DNA of 64,000 bases from an uncultured Pseudomonas sp. GTDB lineage: Bacteria; Pseudomonadota; Gammaproteobacteria; Pseudomonadales; Pseudomonadaceae. The position numbers were made by a program, and so were the translations under genes. The DNA is taken from the NCBI RefSeq assembly GCF_943846705.1, contig NZ_OX044366.1, positions 62,001 through 126,000 of the forward strand, written 5' to 3'. Position 1 is the stretch's first letter. Each line of letters begins with the position of its first letter. The notes under the pieces were generated by a model, which did not search any database, had not been told where the DNA came from, and saw only the letters and a list, made by a program, of their open reading frames with translations. Below, one piece after another: positions 17,745-26,315 of the stretch.

Positions 17745-17987
17745 AAAGCTTTCCTTCTTCAACTGTTCGCGAATAGCGTCGCCTACCAGGGCGACAACTC
17801 CAGACTACGCCATTGCGCCCCCCTTTAGGCAAGCCCTAAGACGTTGGTCTTAGCTACAAATCGGCGCGCACGCCCCACTCAACTCGCTGTAAGCCTTGTG
17901 CGCTGTGCATTTCAGCCCGGGGCGGCAAATCAAACAAAGTTTATCCGCGGGCTGATTTGCCACGTCCCAGGCGAGCCGTTGCCGTAT

Positions 17988-18749
17988 TTAACTCTTGAGC
18001 CGATAACCGGTTTTGAAAATCAAGCCCACCGCCAGGATGCACAGCAGCAGAAAGCCGAGAATCATCGCCAGGCTCAGGCCGACGTTAACGTCGGAGACGC
18101 CGTAGAAGCTCCAGCGAAATGCGCTGATCAGATACACCACCGGGTTGAACAGGGTCACCGTCTGCCAGGTCGGCGGCAGCATGCTGATCGAGTAGAACGC
18201 GCCGCCGAGGAAGGTCAGTGGCGTGACGATCAAGGCCGGGACGATCTGCAGCTTTTCCCACCCGTCCGCCCAGACGCCGATGATGAAACCAAACAGGCTG
18301 AAGGTCAGCGCGGTGAGTACCAGAAACGCCAACATCCAGAACGGGTGGAGAATCTCGAAGTCGACAAACAAGCGCGCGGTAAACAAGATCACCAGGCCGA
18401 GAATGATCGACTTGGTGGCCGCCGCGCCGACATAGCCAATGAGGATTTCCAGGTAGGACACCGGCGCCGACAGCAGCTCGTAAATACTCCCCGAATACTT
18501 GGGCATGTAGATGCCGAACGAGGCGTTCGAAATGCTCTCGGTGAGCAGCGCCAGCATGATCAGCCCCGGCACGATAAACGCGCCGTAACTGACGCCCTGC
18601 ACCTGGGTCATGCTGGAACCGATGGCCGAACCGAACACCACGAAATACAGCGAGGTGCTGATCACCGGGGTGGCGATGCTTTGCAGCAAGGTGCGCCAGG
18701 TGCGCGCCAGCTCGAACAGGTAGATGGCGCGGATTGCATAGAAATTCAT
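17988..18749 (-). CDS. ABC-2 type transporter permease (YadH-like)
   Basis: Membrane permease of 253 residues with about six hydrophobic segments and the ABC-2 motif region ([16 protein letters not shown] near residue 215). It overlaps the ATPase gene by 4 bases (atga), so the two are translationally coupled. The pair matches YadG/YadH of Escherichia coli in size and order. The exported compound is not known. Confidence 0.92.
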   Translation of the reverse strand: MNFYAIRAIYLFELARTWRTLLQSIATPVISTSLYFVVFGSAIGSSMTQVQGVSYGAFIVPGLIMLALLTESISNASFGIYMPKYSGSIYELLSAPVSYLEILIGYVGAAATKSIILGLVILFTARLFVDFEILHPFWMLAFLVLTALTFSLFGFIIGVWADGWEKLQIVPALIVTPLTFLGGAFYSISMLPPTWQTVTLFNPVVYLISAFRWSFYGVSDVNVGLSLAMILGFLLLCILAVGLIFKTGYRLKS

Positions 18750-19675
18750 CGACGCGATTCCTGCACAAGGTTGACGAAAATATCTTCCAGCGAACTCTGG
18801 CTGGACTGTAAATCCTTGAAGTCGATGCCGTGCTGGGCCAGGTCCTTGAGCAGTTCGGCAATCCCGGTGTGCTCGCTCTGCGCATCGAAGGTAAACACCA
18901 AGGCGTGGCCGTCGTCCGCCAGTTCCAGCGCGTAACGCGCCAGCTCGGCCGGGACGCTCGCCAGCGGTTGTTGCAGGTGCAGGGTCAGCTGTTTTTTACC
19001 GAGCTGGTGCATCAGCGCCTGCTTGTCTTCCACCAGAATGATTTGGCCTTTGCTGATCACCCCGATGCGGTCGGCCATTTCCTCGGCCTCTTCGATGTAA
19101 TGGGTGGTGAGGATGATGGTGACGCCGCGCTCGCGCAGGCCGCGCACCATGTTCCACATATCACGGCGCAGCTCCACATCGACGCCGGCGGTGGGCTCGT
19201 CGAGAAACACAATCTGCGGCTCGTGGCTCAGCGCCTTGGCGATCATCACCCGGCGCTTCATGCCGCCCGACAGCTCGAAAATCTTCGCGTCGCGCTTATC
19301 CCACAGCGACAGGTCCTTGAGCAGTTGCTCCAGGTAGGCCGGGTTAGGCTTTTTGCCAAATAGGCCACGGCTGAACGTCACTGTCGCCCAGACGCTTTCA
19401 AACACATCGCTGACCAGTTCCTGCGGCACCAGGCCGATCTGGGAACGCGCCGCTCGGTAGTTCTTGATGATGTCCTGACCGCCCACCAGCACGCGCCCGC
19501 TGCCCGGATTGACGATGCCGCAGATGATGCTGATCAAGGTGGTCTTGCCCGCGCCATTGGGCCCGAGCAAGGCAAAAATCTCGCCCTGGCGAATATCCAG
19601 GTTGATGTTCTGCAGCGCCGGATGACCACTGGCGTAGGTTTTGCTCAGTTGTTGAATCGAGATCACCGCTTGCAC
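18746..19675 (-). CDS. ABC transporter ATPase (YadG-like)
   Basis: ATP-binding subunit of about 309 residues that powers the neighbouring permease. It shows Walker [10 protein letters not shown], the signature LSGGMKRR and Walker [12 protein letters not shown], then the H-loop TTHYIEEAE. The C-terminal extension (about 225-309) is typical of YadG-type ATPases. The start is taken as GTG at 19675, preceded by an aagg site; a second GTG at 19666 is possible. The ATG at 19756 would add 27 residues unlike the family. Confidence 0.92.
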   Translation of the reverse strand: MQAVISIQQLSKTYASGHPALQNINLDIRQGEIFALLGPNGAGKTTLISIICGIVNPGSGRVLVGGQDIIKNYRAARSQIGLVPQELVSDVFESVWATVTFSRGLFGKKPNPAYLEQLLKDLSLWDKRDAKIFELSGGMKRRVMIAKALSHEPQIVFLDEPTAGVDVELRRDMWNMVRGLRERGVTIILTTHYIEEAEEMADRIGVISKGQIILVEDKQALMHQLGKKQLTLHLQQPLASVPAELARYALELADDGHALVFTFDAQSEHTGIAELLKDLAQHGIDFKDLQSSQSSLEDIFVNLVQESRR

Positions 19676-19843
19676 AGGACCGCCTTCTCTGGGGAAAAGA
19701 TCAATTGTAAGGAAGTTGCCCCAGGCTTGCGCACTTGCTGATGGTTTAATCGGCATGCCGCGGCTAATTCATTCAGCAGCGTTGAGCAGCAGCGGACACG
19801 GCTGCTAGGCTGGCGCAAGTTTTACTCATACAAGGAATGCACC

Positions 19844-20143
19844 ATGGCTCTTCGTCACGCGCTCGCCAGCCTTAGCCTGCTCGCCCTACTGGCCGGTTGC
19901 AGCTCGCAGCAGCCAGCACAGTCCGTGGCGGAAATCAGCGGGGACTGCACGGTCGAGCAACTGCAAGGCATGCGCGGACAACAGGCCAGCGCCAAACAGA
20001 TCGAGGAGCTACAGCTCAAGGCCAACGCCAAATTTGTACGCGTACTGGCACCCGGCGACGCCGCCACCCTGGACTACAACCTGCAGCGCCTGAATATTTA
20101 TATCGATGAAAGCGAAACCATCACTCGCCTGACCTGCGGCTAG
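19844..20143 (+). CDS. I78-family peptidase inhibitor-like lipoprotein
   Basis: A 99-residue lipoprotein with lipobox LLAGC. The mature part follows the inhibitor I78 pattern: a first cysteine in GDCTVEQLQGMRGQ, the strand FVRVLAPGDAATLDYNLQRLNIYID and a final ITRLTCG that would close a disulfide. I78 proteins inhibit serine peptidases; for this member the target is unknown. It precedes the sigma54 regulator gene by about 70 bases on the same strand. Confidence 0.85.
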   Translation: MALRHALASLSLLALLAGCSSQQPAQSVAEISGDCTVEQLQGMRGQQASAKQIEELQLKANAKFVRVLAPGDAATLDYNLQRLNIYIDESETITRLTCG

Positions 20144-20212
20144 GCGTGGTTAACTAAGCCAGACAGACCGGGCATACTGACGCACCTGTAACCCAGCTGG
20201 CCGCCTGCCTCC

Positions 20213-21751
20213 ATGCGTATTCACGTCACCTTTATCGACCGCGTTGGTATCACCCAGGAAGTGCTGGCCCTGCTCGGTGGGCGCAACCTCAACCTGGATG
20301 CGGTGGAGATGGTGCCGCCCAACGTCTACATCGACGCGCCGACCCTCAGCCCCGAGGTGCTCGACGAGCTGCGCGAGGCGCTGTTCAAGGTGCATGGCGT
20401 AAAAGCCGTGAGTATTGTCGACATCCTCCCCGGCCAGCGCCGCCATCTGCAACTCGACGCCCTACTCGCCGCCATGACCGATCCGGTGCTGGCAGTCGAC
20501 AGCCAGGGCCGTGTGCTGCTGGCCAACCCGGCGTTGCTCGAACTGTGCGGCCAGCAGCCTGAGGGGCTGGGGATTGGCGAGTTGTTTGCCGACCCGCAGT
20601 TGCAGACCGAGATGCTAGCGCAGGGCTTTCGCCTGCCCATGCGCGAAATCACCCTCAACGGTCAGGCCCTGCTGCTGGATGCACAACCGATTAGCGAAAG
20701 TGTCGACGGCGGTGCGCGGCACCTGGCCGGCGGCCTGCTCAGCCTGTATGCGCCGAGCCGCATCGGCGAACGCCTGGCGGCGCTGCACCATGACCACGCC
20801 GAAGGATTTGATTCGCTGCTCGGTGATTCTGCGCCGATCCGCAGCCTGAAAACCCGCGCTCAGCGCGTTGCGACTCTGGATGCGCCGCTGCTGATCCAAG
20901 GCGAAACCGGCACCGGCAAGGAACTGGTGGCACGCGGCTGTCACGCCATGAGCACGCGACGTACTGCGCCGTTTCTGGCGTTGAACTGTGCGGCATTGCC
21001 GGAGAACCTCGCCGAAAGCGAGCTATTCGGCTACGCCCCCGGCGCCTTCACCGGTGCCCAGCGCGGCGGCAAGCCGGGGCTGTTGGAGCTGGCCAACCAG
21101 GGCACGGTATTCCTCGACGAAATCGGCGAAATGTCGCCTTACCTGCAAGCCAAGCTGCTGCGCTTTCTCAGCGACGGCACCTTCCGCCGGGTCGGCGGCG
21201 AGCGCGAGGTAAAGGTCAATGTGCGCATTCTCAGTGCCACCCACCGCGACCTGGAGCAGATGGTCAACGAAGGCGCGTTCCGCGAAGACCTGTTCTACCG
21301 CCTCAATGTACTCAACCTGGAAGTGCCGCCGCTGCGCGAGCGCGGCCAGGATATTCTGCTGCTGGCGCGGCATTTTATGCAGCAGGCCTGCGCGCAGATC
21401 CAACGCCTGCCCTGCCGGCTGACGCCGGACACCTACCCGGCCCTGCTGAGTAACCGCTGGCCGGGCAATGTGCGCCAGTTGCAGAACGTGATTTTCCGCG
21501 CGGCGGCCATTTGCGAAAGCAATCTGGTGCAGATCGATGACCTGGATATCGCCAGCACCGCAGTCGCCGCGCAACAAAACGAAGGCGACATACACAGCCT
21601 GGAAGCCGCCGTGGCTGAGTTCGAGAAAGCCTTGCTGGCCAAACTCTACCCCAGCCACCCCTCGACCCGGCAGCTGGCCACGCGCCTGCACACCTCGCAC
21701 AGCGCCATCGCCATGCGCCTGCGCAAATACGGCATACCCGGCAACGGTTAA
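20213..21751 (+). CDS. TyrR/GcsR-like sigma54-dependent activator
   Basis: Transcription activator of 512 residues. Domains in order: ACT-type amino-acid-sensing (about 1-75, starting MRIHVTFIDRVGITQE), PAS (about 80-190), AAA+ (about 205-440) and a C-terminal Fis-type helix-turn-helix (about 465-510). Walker A is GETGTGKE and the sigma54-contacting loop GAFTGA is intact, so activation through RpoN is expected. The architecture is that of TyrR, PhhR and GcsR (aromatic or glycine catabolism). No target operon lies next to it, so the exact orthologue is not assigned. Confidence 0.88.
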   Translation: MRIHVTFIDRVGITQEVLALLGGRNLNLDAVEMVPPNVYIDAPTLSPEVLDELREALFKVHGVKAVSIVDILPGQRRHLQLDALLAAMTDPVLAVDSQGRVLLANPALLELCGQQPEGLGIGELFADPQLQTEMLAQGFRLPMREITLNGQALLLDAQPISESVDGGARHLAGGLLSLYAPSRIGERLAALHHDHAEGFDSLLGDSAPIRSLKTRAQRVATLDAPLLIQGETGTGKELVARGCHAMSTRRTAPFLALNCAALPENLAESELFGYAPGAFTGAQRGGKPGLLELANQGTVFLDEIGEMSPYLQAKLLRFLSDGTFRRVGGEREVKVNVRILSATHRDLEQMVNEGAFREDLFYRLNVLNLEVPPLRERGQDILLLARHFMQQACAQIQRLPCRLTPDTYPALLSNRWPGNVRQLQNVIFRAAAICESNLVQIDDLDIASTAVAAQQNEGDIHSLEAAVAEFEKALLAKLYPSHPSTRQLATRLHTSHSAIAMRLRKYGIPGNG

Positions 21752-22196
21752 CGGATGGGCGCGCTAATTGCGTGCGCCAACGCCCGAGACCATAGCGCGA
21801 GCAATGCTCCAGCCAGCATTCGCCACAGATAATTACCCACCTACCGCGACGGACTCATTGGTCACAGTCGCGGAAGAAATCCGAGCCTGGTCAACATACC
21901 TGTATATATTGAATGGGGACGCAGTGCGTATTCCAAGGCAGCTACGCGTGAGAAACCGAGGTTATAAACATCGAAGGCTAATGGTGCATTGATCCGCCTA
22001 GGGCTGGCAGAACCTTGGATTGTTGTGCCTGCATCTATTACTGCAACGCCTATTGAGCCCAGCTCAGGCAAGGCTGAATGCCAAGTGATGAGATTGACGA
22101 GTCAGGGTAAGTTTATTTGATTGAAAATTAAGGATCATGCTCATGGCATGGCGTTTGCTAGGTAAAGCAAGGGTGCGCCTTAGGAAGGAGTGAAAA
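21752..22196. other. Gap with no recognised gene
   Basis: This 445-base stretch is somewhat less GC-rich than its neighbours. A short frame at 21768-21992 has no recognisable product or good ribosome site. A clear site (aaggagtg) near 22185 serves the ATP-grasp gene. The promoter of the 22197 operon should lie here but was not pinned down. Confidence 0.5.
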
Positions 22197-23606
22197 ATGC
22201 CCAAAAGTTTTTATGATGAGATGTACGACAACAAGGGTGACCCACGCGCCCATTACGAAAGCTTCTCTCGCTGGCTGGCGAATACGCCACCAGAGCTTTT
22301 GGCACAGCGCCGCCGTGAAGCAGATCTCTTGTTTCACCGCGCAGGTATAACCTTCACGCTTTATGGCGATGATCAGGGCACTGAACGCCTGATCCCCTTT
22401 GACACCATTCCACGCAGCATTCCACGCAGCGAATGGAAGATCATTGAGAGCGGCTGTATTCAGCGCGTGCAAGCGCTGAACATGTTCCTCACCGATCTGT
22501 ATCACGATCAACGCATTATCAAAGCCGGCATCATCCCCCCCGAGCAGATCCTGGCCAACGAAGGCTATCAGATGGCGATGCAGGGCCTGGACCTGCACCG
22601 CAACCTCTACGCGCACATTGCCGGCGTAGACTTGGTGCGCGACGGCGATGGCACCTACTACGTACTGGAAGATAATTTGCGTACACCGAGCGGCGTCAGC
22701 TACATGCTGGAAGACCGCAAGATGATGATGCGCTTATTCCCGGAGCTGTTCGCCTCGCAACGTATAGCGCCGATTGATCACTACCCCAGCATGCTGCTCT
22801 CAACCTTGAAAAGCTCAAGCCCGGTTGATGATCCTTATGTTGTGGTGTTGACGCCAGGGCACTTCAACAGCGCCTACTTTGAACATGCATTTCTCGCCAG
22901 GGAAATGGGGGTCGAACTGGTCGAAGGTGCGGACCTGTTTGTACGTGACGACAAGGTGTTTATGCGCACCACCGCAGGGCCAAAGCAGGTCGATGTGATC
23001 TACCGGCGGCTGGACGATGCGTTCATGGACCCACTGGCGTTCAATCCGCAGTCAATGCTCGGTGTACCCGGGCTTTTGTCTGCTTATCGTTGCGGCAACG
23101 TATCCCTGGCTAATGCCCTTGGTACCGGCGTTGCTGATGACAAATCGATCTACCCCTACGTTCCGGAGATGATTCGTTTCTATCTGTCGGAAGAGCCAAT
23201 TTTGGCCAACGTGCCGACCTGGCAATGCCGAAAAACCGCCGACTTGTCCCATGTGCTGGCGAATTTGCCGGAGCTGGTCGTCAAAGAAACCCAAGGTTCG
23301 GGTGGCTACGGCATGTTAGTAGGCCCGGCAGCGAGTAAAGCGGAGATCGAAGACTTTCGCGCGCGCTTGATCGCCAACCCCGCGGCCTATATCGCCCAGC
23401 CGACCCTATCGCTCTCTACGTGCCCAACCTTTGTCGAACAAGGCATCGCGCCACGGCATATCGACTTGCGTCCGTTTGTAATGTCGGGACGTGAAACCCG
23501 CCTGGTTCCTGGCGGCCTGACCAGAGTGGCACTGCGCGAGGGTTCGCTAGTGGTCAACTCGTCCCAAGGTGGCGGTACTAAAGACACTTGGGTAGTTGAA
23601 GAATAA
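22197..23606 (+). CDS. Circularly permuted ATP-grasp protein
   Basis: Predicted ATP-dependent carboxylate-amine (peptide-bond-forming) ligase of 469 residues. Conserved stretches are EDNLRTPSGVSYMLEDR (about 158-174), VVKETQGSGGYGML (about 361-374), DLRPFVMSGRETRLVPGG (about 422-440) and SQGGGTKDTWV near the end, all typical of the circularly permuted ATP-grasp type 2 family. It is the first gene of a three-gene operon with alpha-E and transglutaminase-like genes. Computational work by Iyer, Aravind and colleagues predicted such operons to make and cut peptide-like products; the substrate is not established. A paralogous fused copy lies at 26312. Confidence 0.9.
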   Translation: MPKSFYDEMYDNKGDPRAHYESFSRWLANTPPELLAQRRREADLLFHRAGITFTLYGDDQGTERLIPFDTIPRSIPRSEWKIIESGCIQRVQALNMFLTDLYHDQRIIKAGIIPPEQILANEGYQMAMQGLDLHRNLYAHIAGVDLVRDGDGTYYVLEDNLRTPSGVSYMLEDRKMMMRLFPELFASQRIAPIDHYPSMLLSTLKSSSPVDDPYVVVLTPGHFNSAYFEHAFLAREMGVELVEGADLFVRDDKVFMRTTAGPKQVDVIYRRLDDAFMDPLAFNPQSMLGVPGLLSAYRCGNVSLANALGTGVADDKSIYPYVPEMIRFYLSEEPILANVPTWQCRKTADLSHVLANLPELVVKETQGSGGYGMLVGPAASKAEIEDFRARLIANPAAYIAQPTLSLSTCPTFVEQGIAPRHIDLRPFVMSGRETRLVPGGLTRVALREGSLVVNSSQGGGTKDTWVVEE

Positions 23607-23622
23607 TAAGGGAGTGCATGGC

Positions 23623-24573
23623 ATGTTAAGTCGCACAGCCGCTTCACTGTACTGGATGTCCCGCTATTTGGAGCGCGCAGAAAACTTGGCGCGCATGCTG
23701 GATGTCAGTTATTCATTGTCCTTGATGCCCCATGATCAGCACGGCGCAGGGTTAGACGAACTGGCCATGTCGCTGAAAATCACCGGCACATTTGAGCAGT
23801 ATCAAGAACTGCATGGTGATTTGGATGCAGAACGCTTGTTGCATTTTTTTGCCTTGGACGGCGGCAACCCAGGCAGCATCTATTGTTGCCTGCGAGAGGC
23901 GCGCAGCAATGCCCATGCGGTCCGCGGGCGCATCACTTTGGAGATGTGGGAAAACATCAATGCCAGCTGGCTAGAGGTTCGAGAAATTGCCGACCAGGGC
24001 CTATGCACCTATGGCATCGGGCCGTTTTGCGAGTGGGTTAAGCGCCGCTCAAACCTCTTCCGCGGCTCTGCCTATGGCACCAGTTTACGCAATGACGCGT
24101 TCCGCTTTATGCGTCTGGGGATTTGCATCGAGCGCGCGGACAACACCCTGCGCTTGCTCGACTCGCGCTACGAGATGCTTGGCGAAGACGCCGACAACAT
24201 CACCGACGGCTCGGCCTACGACTACTATCAATGGAGTGCATTGTTGCGCGCACTGTCGGCGTTCGAGGCCTTTATTGAGATCTACCGTGGCTCGCCAGGC
24301 AAACGTAAAGTGGCCGAATTACTGATTTTGCATGAAGACGTACCACGCTCATTACGTGCCTGCGTCGTCGAGATCAAGCAGATCCTTGATGAACTGCCCG
24401 AGCGCAGTGGCCGTCCTGCGCAATACAAAGCCGATGAAATGGAAGAGCGTCTTCGCCATATCGGCATCAGTAAGATTCTCAGCGGTGGGCTTCACCCATG
24501 GCTGTCAGAGTCGATCATGCAAGTGCGTGAGTTAGCGCGCGCTATCAATACGGCTTATCTGGAGGTTGCATGA
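23623..24573 (+). CDS. Alpha-E domain protein
   Basis: All-helical protein of 316 residues from the alpha-E family. The N terminus MLSRTAASLYWMSRYLERAE and the later segment LGICIERADNTLRLLDSRYE repeat the ER-A-(D/E)N pattern of this family. Its biochemical role is unknown; in most genomes it accompanies circularly permuted ATP-grasp genes. The ATG at 23623 has a gggag site; the frame start at 23596 is TTG and unlikely. The stop overlaps the next start by 4 bases (atga), indicating coupled translation. Confidence 0.9.
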   Translation: MLSRTAASLYWMSRYLERAENLARMLDVSYSLSLMPHDQHGAGLDELAMSLKITGTFEQYQELHGDLDAERLLHFFALDGGNPGSIYCCLREARSNAHAVRGRITLEMWENINASWLEVREIADQGLCTYGIGPFCEWVKRRSNLFRGSAYGTSLRNDAFRFMRLGICIERADNTLRLLDSRYEMLGEDADNITDGSAYDYYQWSALLRALSAFEAFIEIYRGSPGKRKVAELLILHEDVPRSLRACVVEIKQILDELPERSGRPAQYKADEMEERLRHIGISKILSGGLHPWLSESIMQVRELARAINTAYLEVA

Positions 24574-25376
24574 AGCTATCCATCAGCCACGACACCACCT
24601 ACAGCTATGAGCAAAAGGTGCGTTCAAGCGTTCAATACCTGCGCCTAACGCCGCAAAACAGCGAGCGGCAAAAAGTCATCGAATGGACACTGGAGTTGCC
24701 CGGCGCGGTCCGGGCGCAGCGTGATCCTTACGGCAATATTTTGCATGTACTGAGCCTAGAGGAGCCCCATGACTCGCTGGTGATTCACGCCAGTGGCCAG
24801 GTGGAAATTGACACCAGCTTTGACGGCGAGCATGACACGCAAGCGCCACAACCTTTTATGCGCAGCACGCCCCTAACCGAGGCCGATGCCGCACTGCGAG
24901 CGTTTGCACTGCAGCACTGTGGCGAGCGCCGAGACCGTGAGGCGCTGATCACGTTAATGCATGCACTGGCTCAATCGATGCCCTACCAACCGGGCTCTAC
25001 CGAGGTCGACAGCACGGCTGCAGAGGCCTTTGCACGCGGCGCTGGCGTTTGTCAGGACCATGCCCATGCGTTCTTGGCGTGTGTGCGCAGCCTGGGACTT
25101 GCGGCGCGCTATGTGTCGGGCTACCTGTGCAGCGAGGACAGTGCGCACTTGGCCAGCCACGCGTGGGCAGAGGTCTGGCTTGACGGCGTGTGGTACAGCT
25201 TCGATGTCACCAATGGCTTATCACGCCCCGAGCGTCACTTGAAGTTGGCGGTGGGAATGGACTACCTCGACGCTTGCCCGGTAAGAGGCATGCGCCGTGG
25301 TGGTGGCGGTGAGCAAATGCATGCGCGCGTGCAAGTCAGCGAGCTGAACATGCAGATGCAGTCGCAGACTCAGTAA
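24570..25376 (+). CDS. Transglutaminase-like cysteine peptidase/transferase
   Basis: Protein of 268 residues with an N-terminal beta-rich domain (about 1-95) and a transglutaminase core. The catalytic triad is complete: C161 (GAGVCQDHAH), H197 (ASHAWAEV) and D212 (SFDVTN). There is no signal peptide, so it should act in the cytoplasm. Family enzymes cleave or form isopeptide and amide bonds. As third gene of the ATP-grasp/alpha-E operon it may trim or transfer the ligase product. Its stop is 9 bases from the 3' end of a convergent transglutaminase gene. Confidence 0.9.
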   Translation: MKLSISHDTTYSYEQKVRSSVQYLRLTPQNSERQKVIEWTLELPGAVRAQRDPYGNILHVLSLEEPHDSLVIHASGQVEIDTSFDGEHDTQAPQPFMRSTPLTEADAALRAFALQHCGERRDREALITLMHALAQSMPYQPGSTEVDSTAAEAFARGAGVCQDHAHAFLACVRSLGLAARYVSGYLCSEDSAHLASHAWAEVWLDGVWYSFDVTNGLSRPERHLKLAVGMDYLDACPVRGMRRGGGGEQMHARVQVSELNMQMQSQTQ

Positions 25377-25385
25377 GTCTGCGAG

Positions 25386-26315
25386 CTAGGCTTCAGGTAG
25401 CGCTTCGTCCGCCGGGAGGACCGTCACCTTGACCTCTAGGGTCTGCTCGCCGCCACCCAGTACCACCCCGCGCAGCGGGGTGACATCACTGAAGTCGCGG
25501 CCCCAGCCTAAGGTGATGTGCTCATGCTTAACCAAGCAACGGTTAGTGGGGTCGAAATCGACCCAGCCCAAATTAGGGCAGAATACCGACACCCATGCGT
25601 GGGAGGCATCGGCGCCAATCAAGCGCGGCTGCCCCGGTGCCGGGTGGGTCAGGATGTAGCCTGAGATGTAGCGCGCCGGTAGGCCCAAACTGCGCAAGCA
25701 ACCAATCATTAACTGGGCAAAATCCTGGCAAACGCCACGCCGCCCGGCCAGCACCTCAAGGAGTGGGGTGGCGATATCCGTGGCGCTGGGGTCGAATTCA
25801 AACTCGTCGAAGATCTGCTGAGTTAATGCCAGTGTCGCCTCTAGGTGGGGGCGGCCCGGGGTAAAGCTTTGCCGGGCATAGTCGGCCAACGCGGTATCAC
25901 ACAGAATATGTGGCGAGTCGAAAAGAAAGGGCAGCGCCTCGAGGGACTCTGGCTCAGGTGCAAGCTGCATGCTCTGCGCCAGACTTTCCCACGCTTGGCT
26001 GCCTTGTATCTGCTCAAGTCCGGGGCGTGGGCTGACTGTCACTCGAAAGTCAGACAGCACGCTCAGCGTGTGGTGGGGTTCGGTGAGCGTGACATGACGG
26101 GTCAGGTTGCCAAAATAATCCAGCCGTGATTGTTCATGCTCAGGCTGCGGATCGATCTGAATATGCTGAGACTCACACTGCTGGTAAGGAAAGTCGCGCG
26201 GGCTTAAATGCAGATACTGCTGCGAAAGGCTCACCTGATACGCATAGGTATAGTGCGTTTCATGGAGCACGCGGTAAGCGATGGGCGCGGTTGCGTCCTC
26301 ATGGTTACTGCTCAT
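25386..26315 (-). CDS. Transglutaminase-like protein, second operon
   Basis: Paralogue of the convergent 24570 gene, 309 residues long, with an N-terminal beta-rich domain and a complete triad C196 (GVCQDFA), H239 (ASHAWVSV) and D255 (DFDPTN). It is the last gene of the minus-strand operon and overlaps the fused ATP-grasp/alpha-E gene by 4 bases. Its CQDFAQLMIGCLRSLGLPAR segment closely parallels that of the 24570 product. No export signal is seen. Confidence 0.9.
   Translation of the reverse strand: MSSNHEDATAPIAYRVLHETHYTYAYQVSLSQQYLHLSPRDFPYQQCESQHIQIDPQPEHEQSRLDYFGNLTRHVTLTEPHHTLSVLSDFRVTVSPRPGLEQIQGSQAWESLAQSMQLAPEPESLEALPFLFDSPHILCDTALADYARQSFTPGRPHLEATLALTQQIFDEFEFDPSATDIATPLLEVLAGRRGVCQDFAQLMIGCLRSLGLPARYISGYILTHPAPGQPRLIGADASHAWVSVFCPNLGWVDFDPTNRCLVKHEHITLGWGRDFSDVTPLRGVVLGGGEQTLEVKVTVLPADEALPEA

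Noticed and set aside
17844..18935. 363-codon plus-strand frame opposite the YadG/YadH genes
   Set aside because: Its composition (Gln, Arg, Asp-rich) is typical of reverse-strand readings of membrane proteins; no motif.
21768..21992. 74-codon frame after the sigma54 regulator gene
   Set aside because: No ribosome site, no recognised product and atypical codon use.
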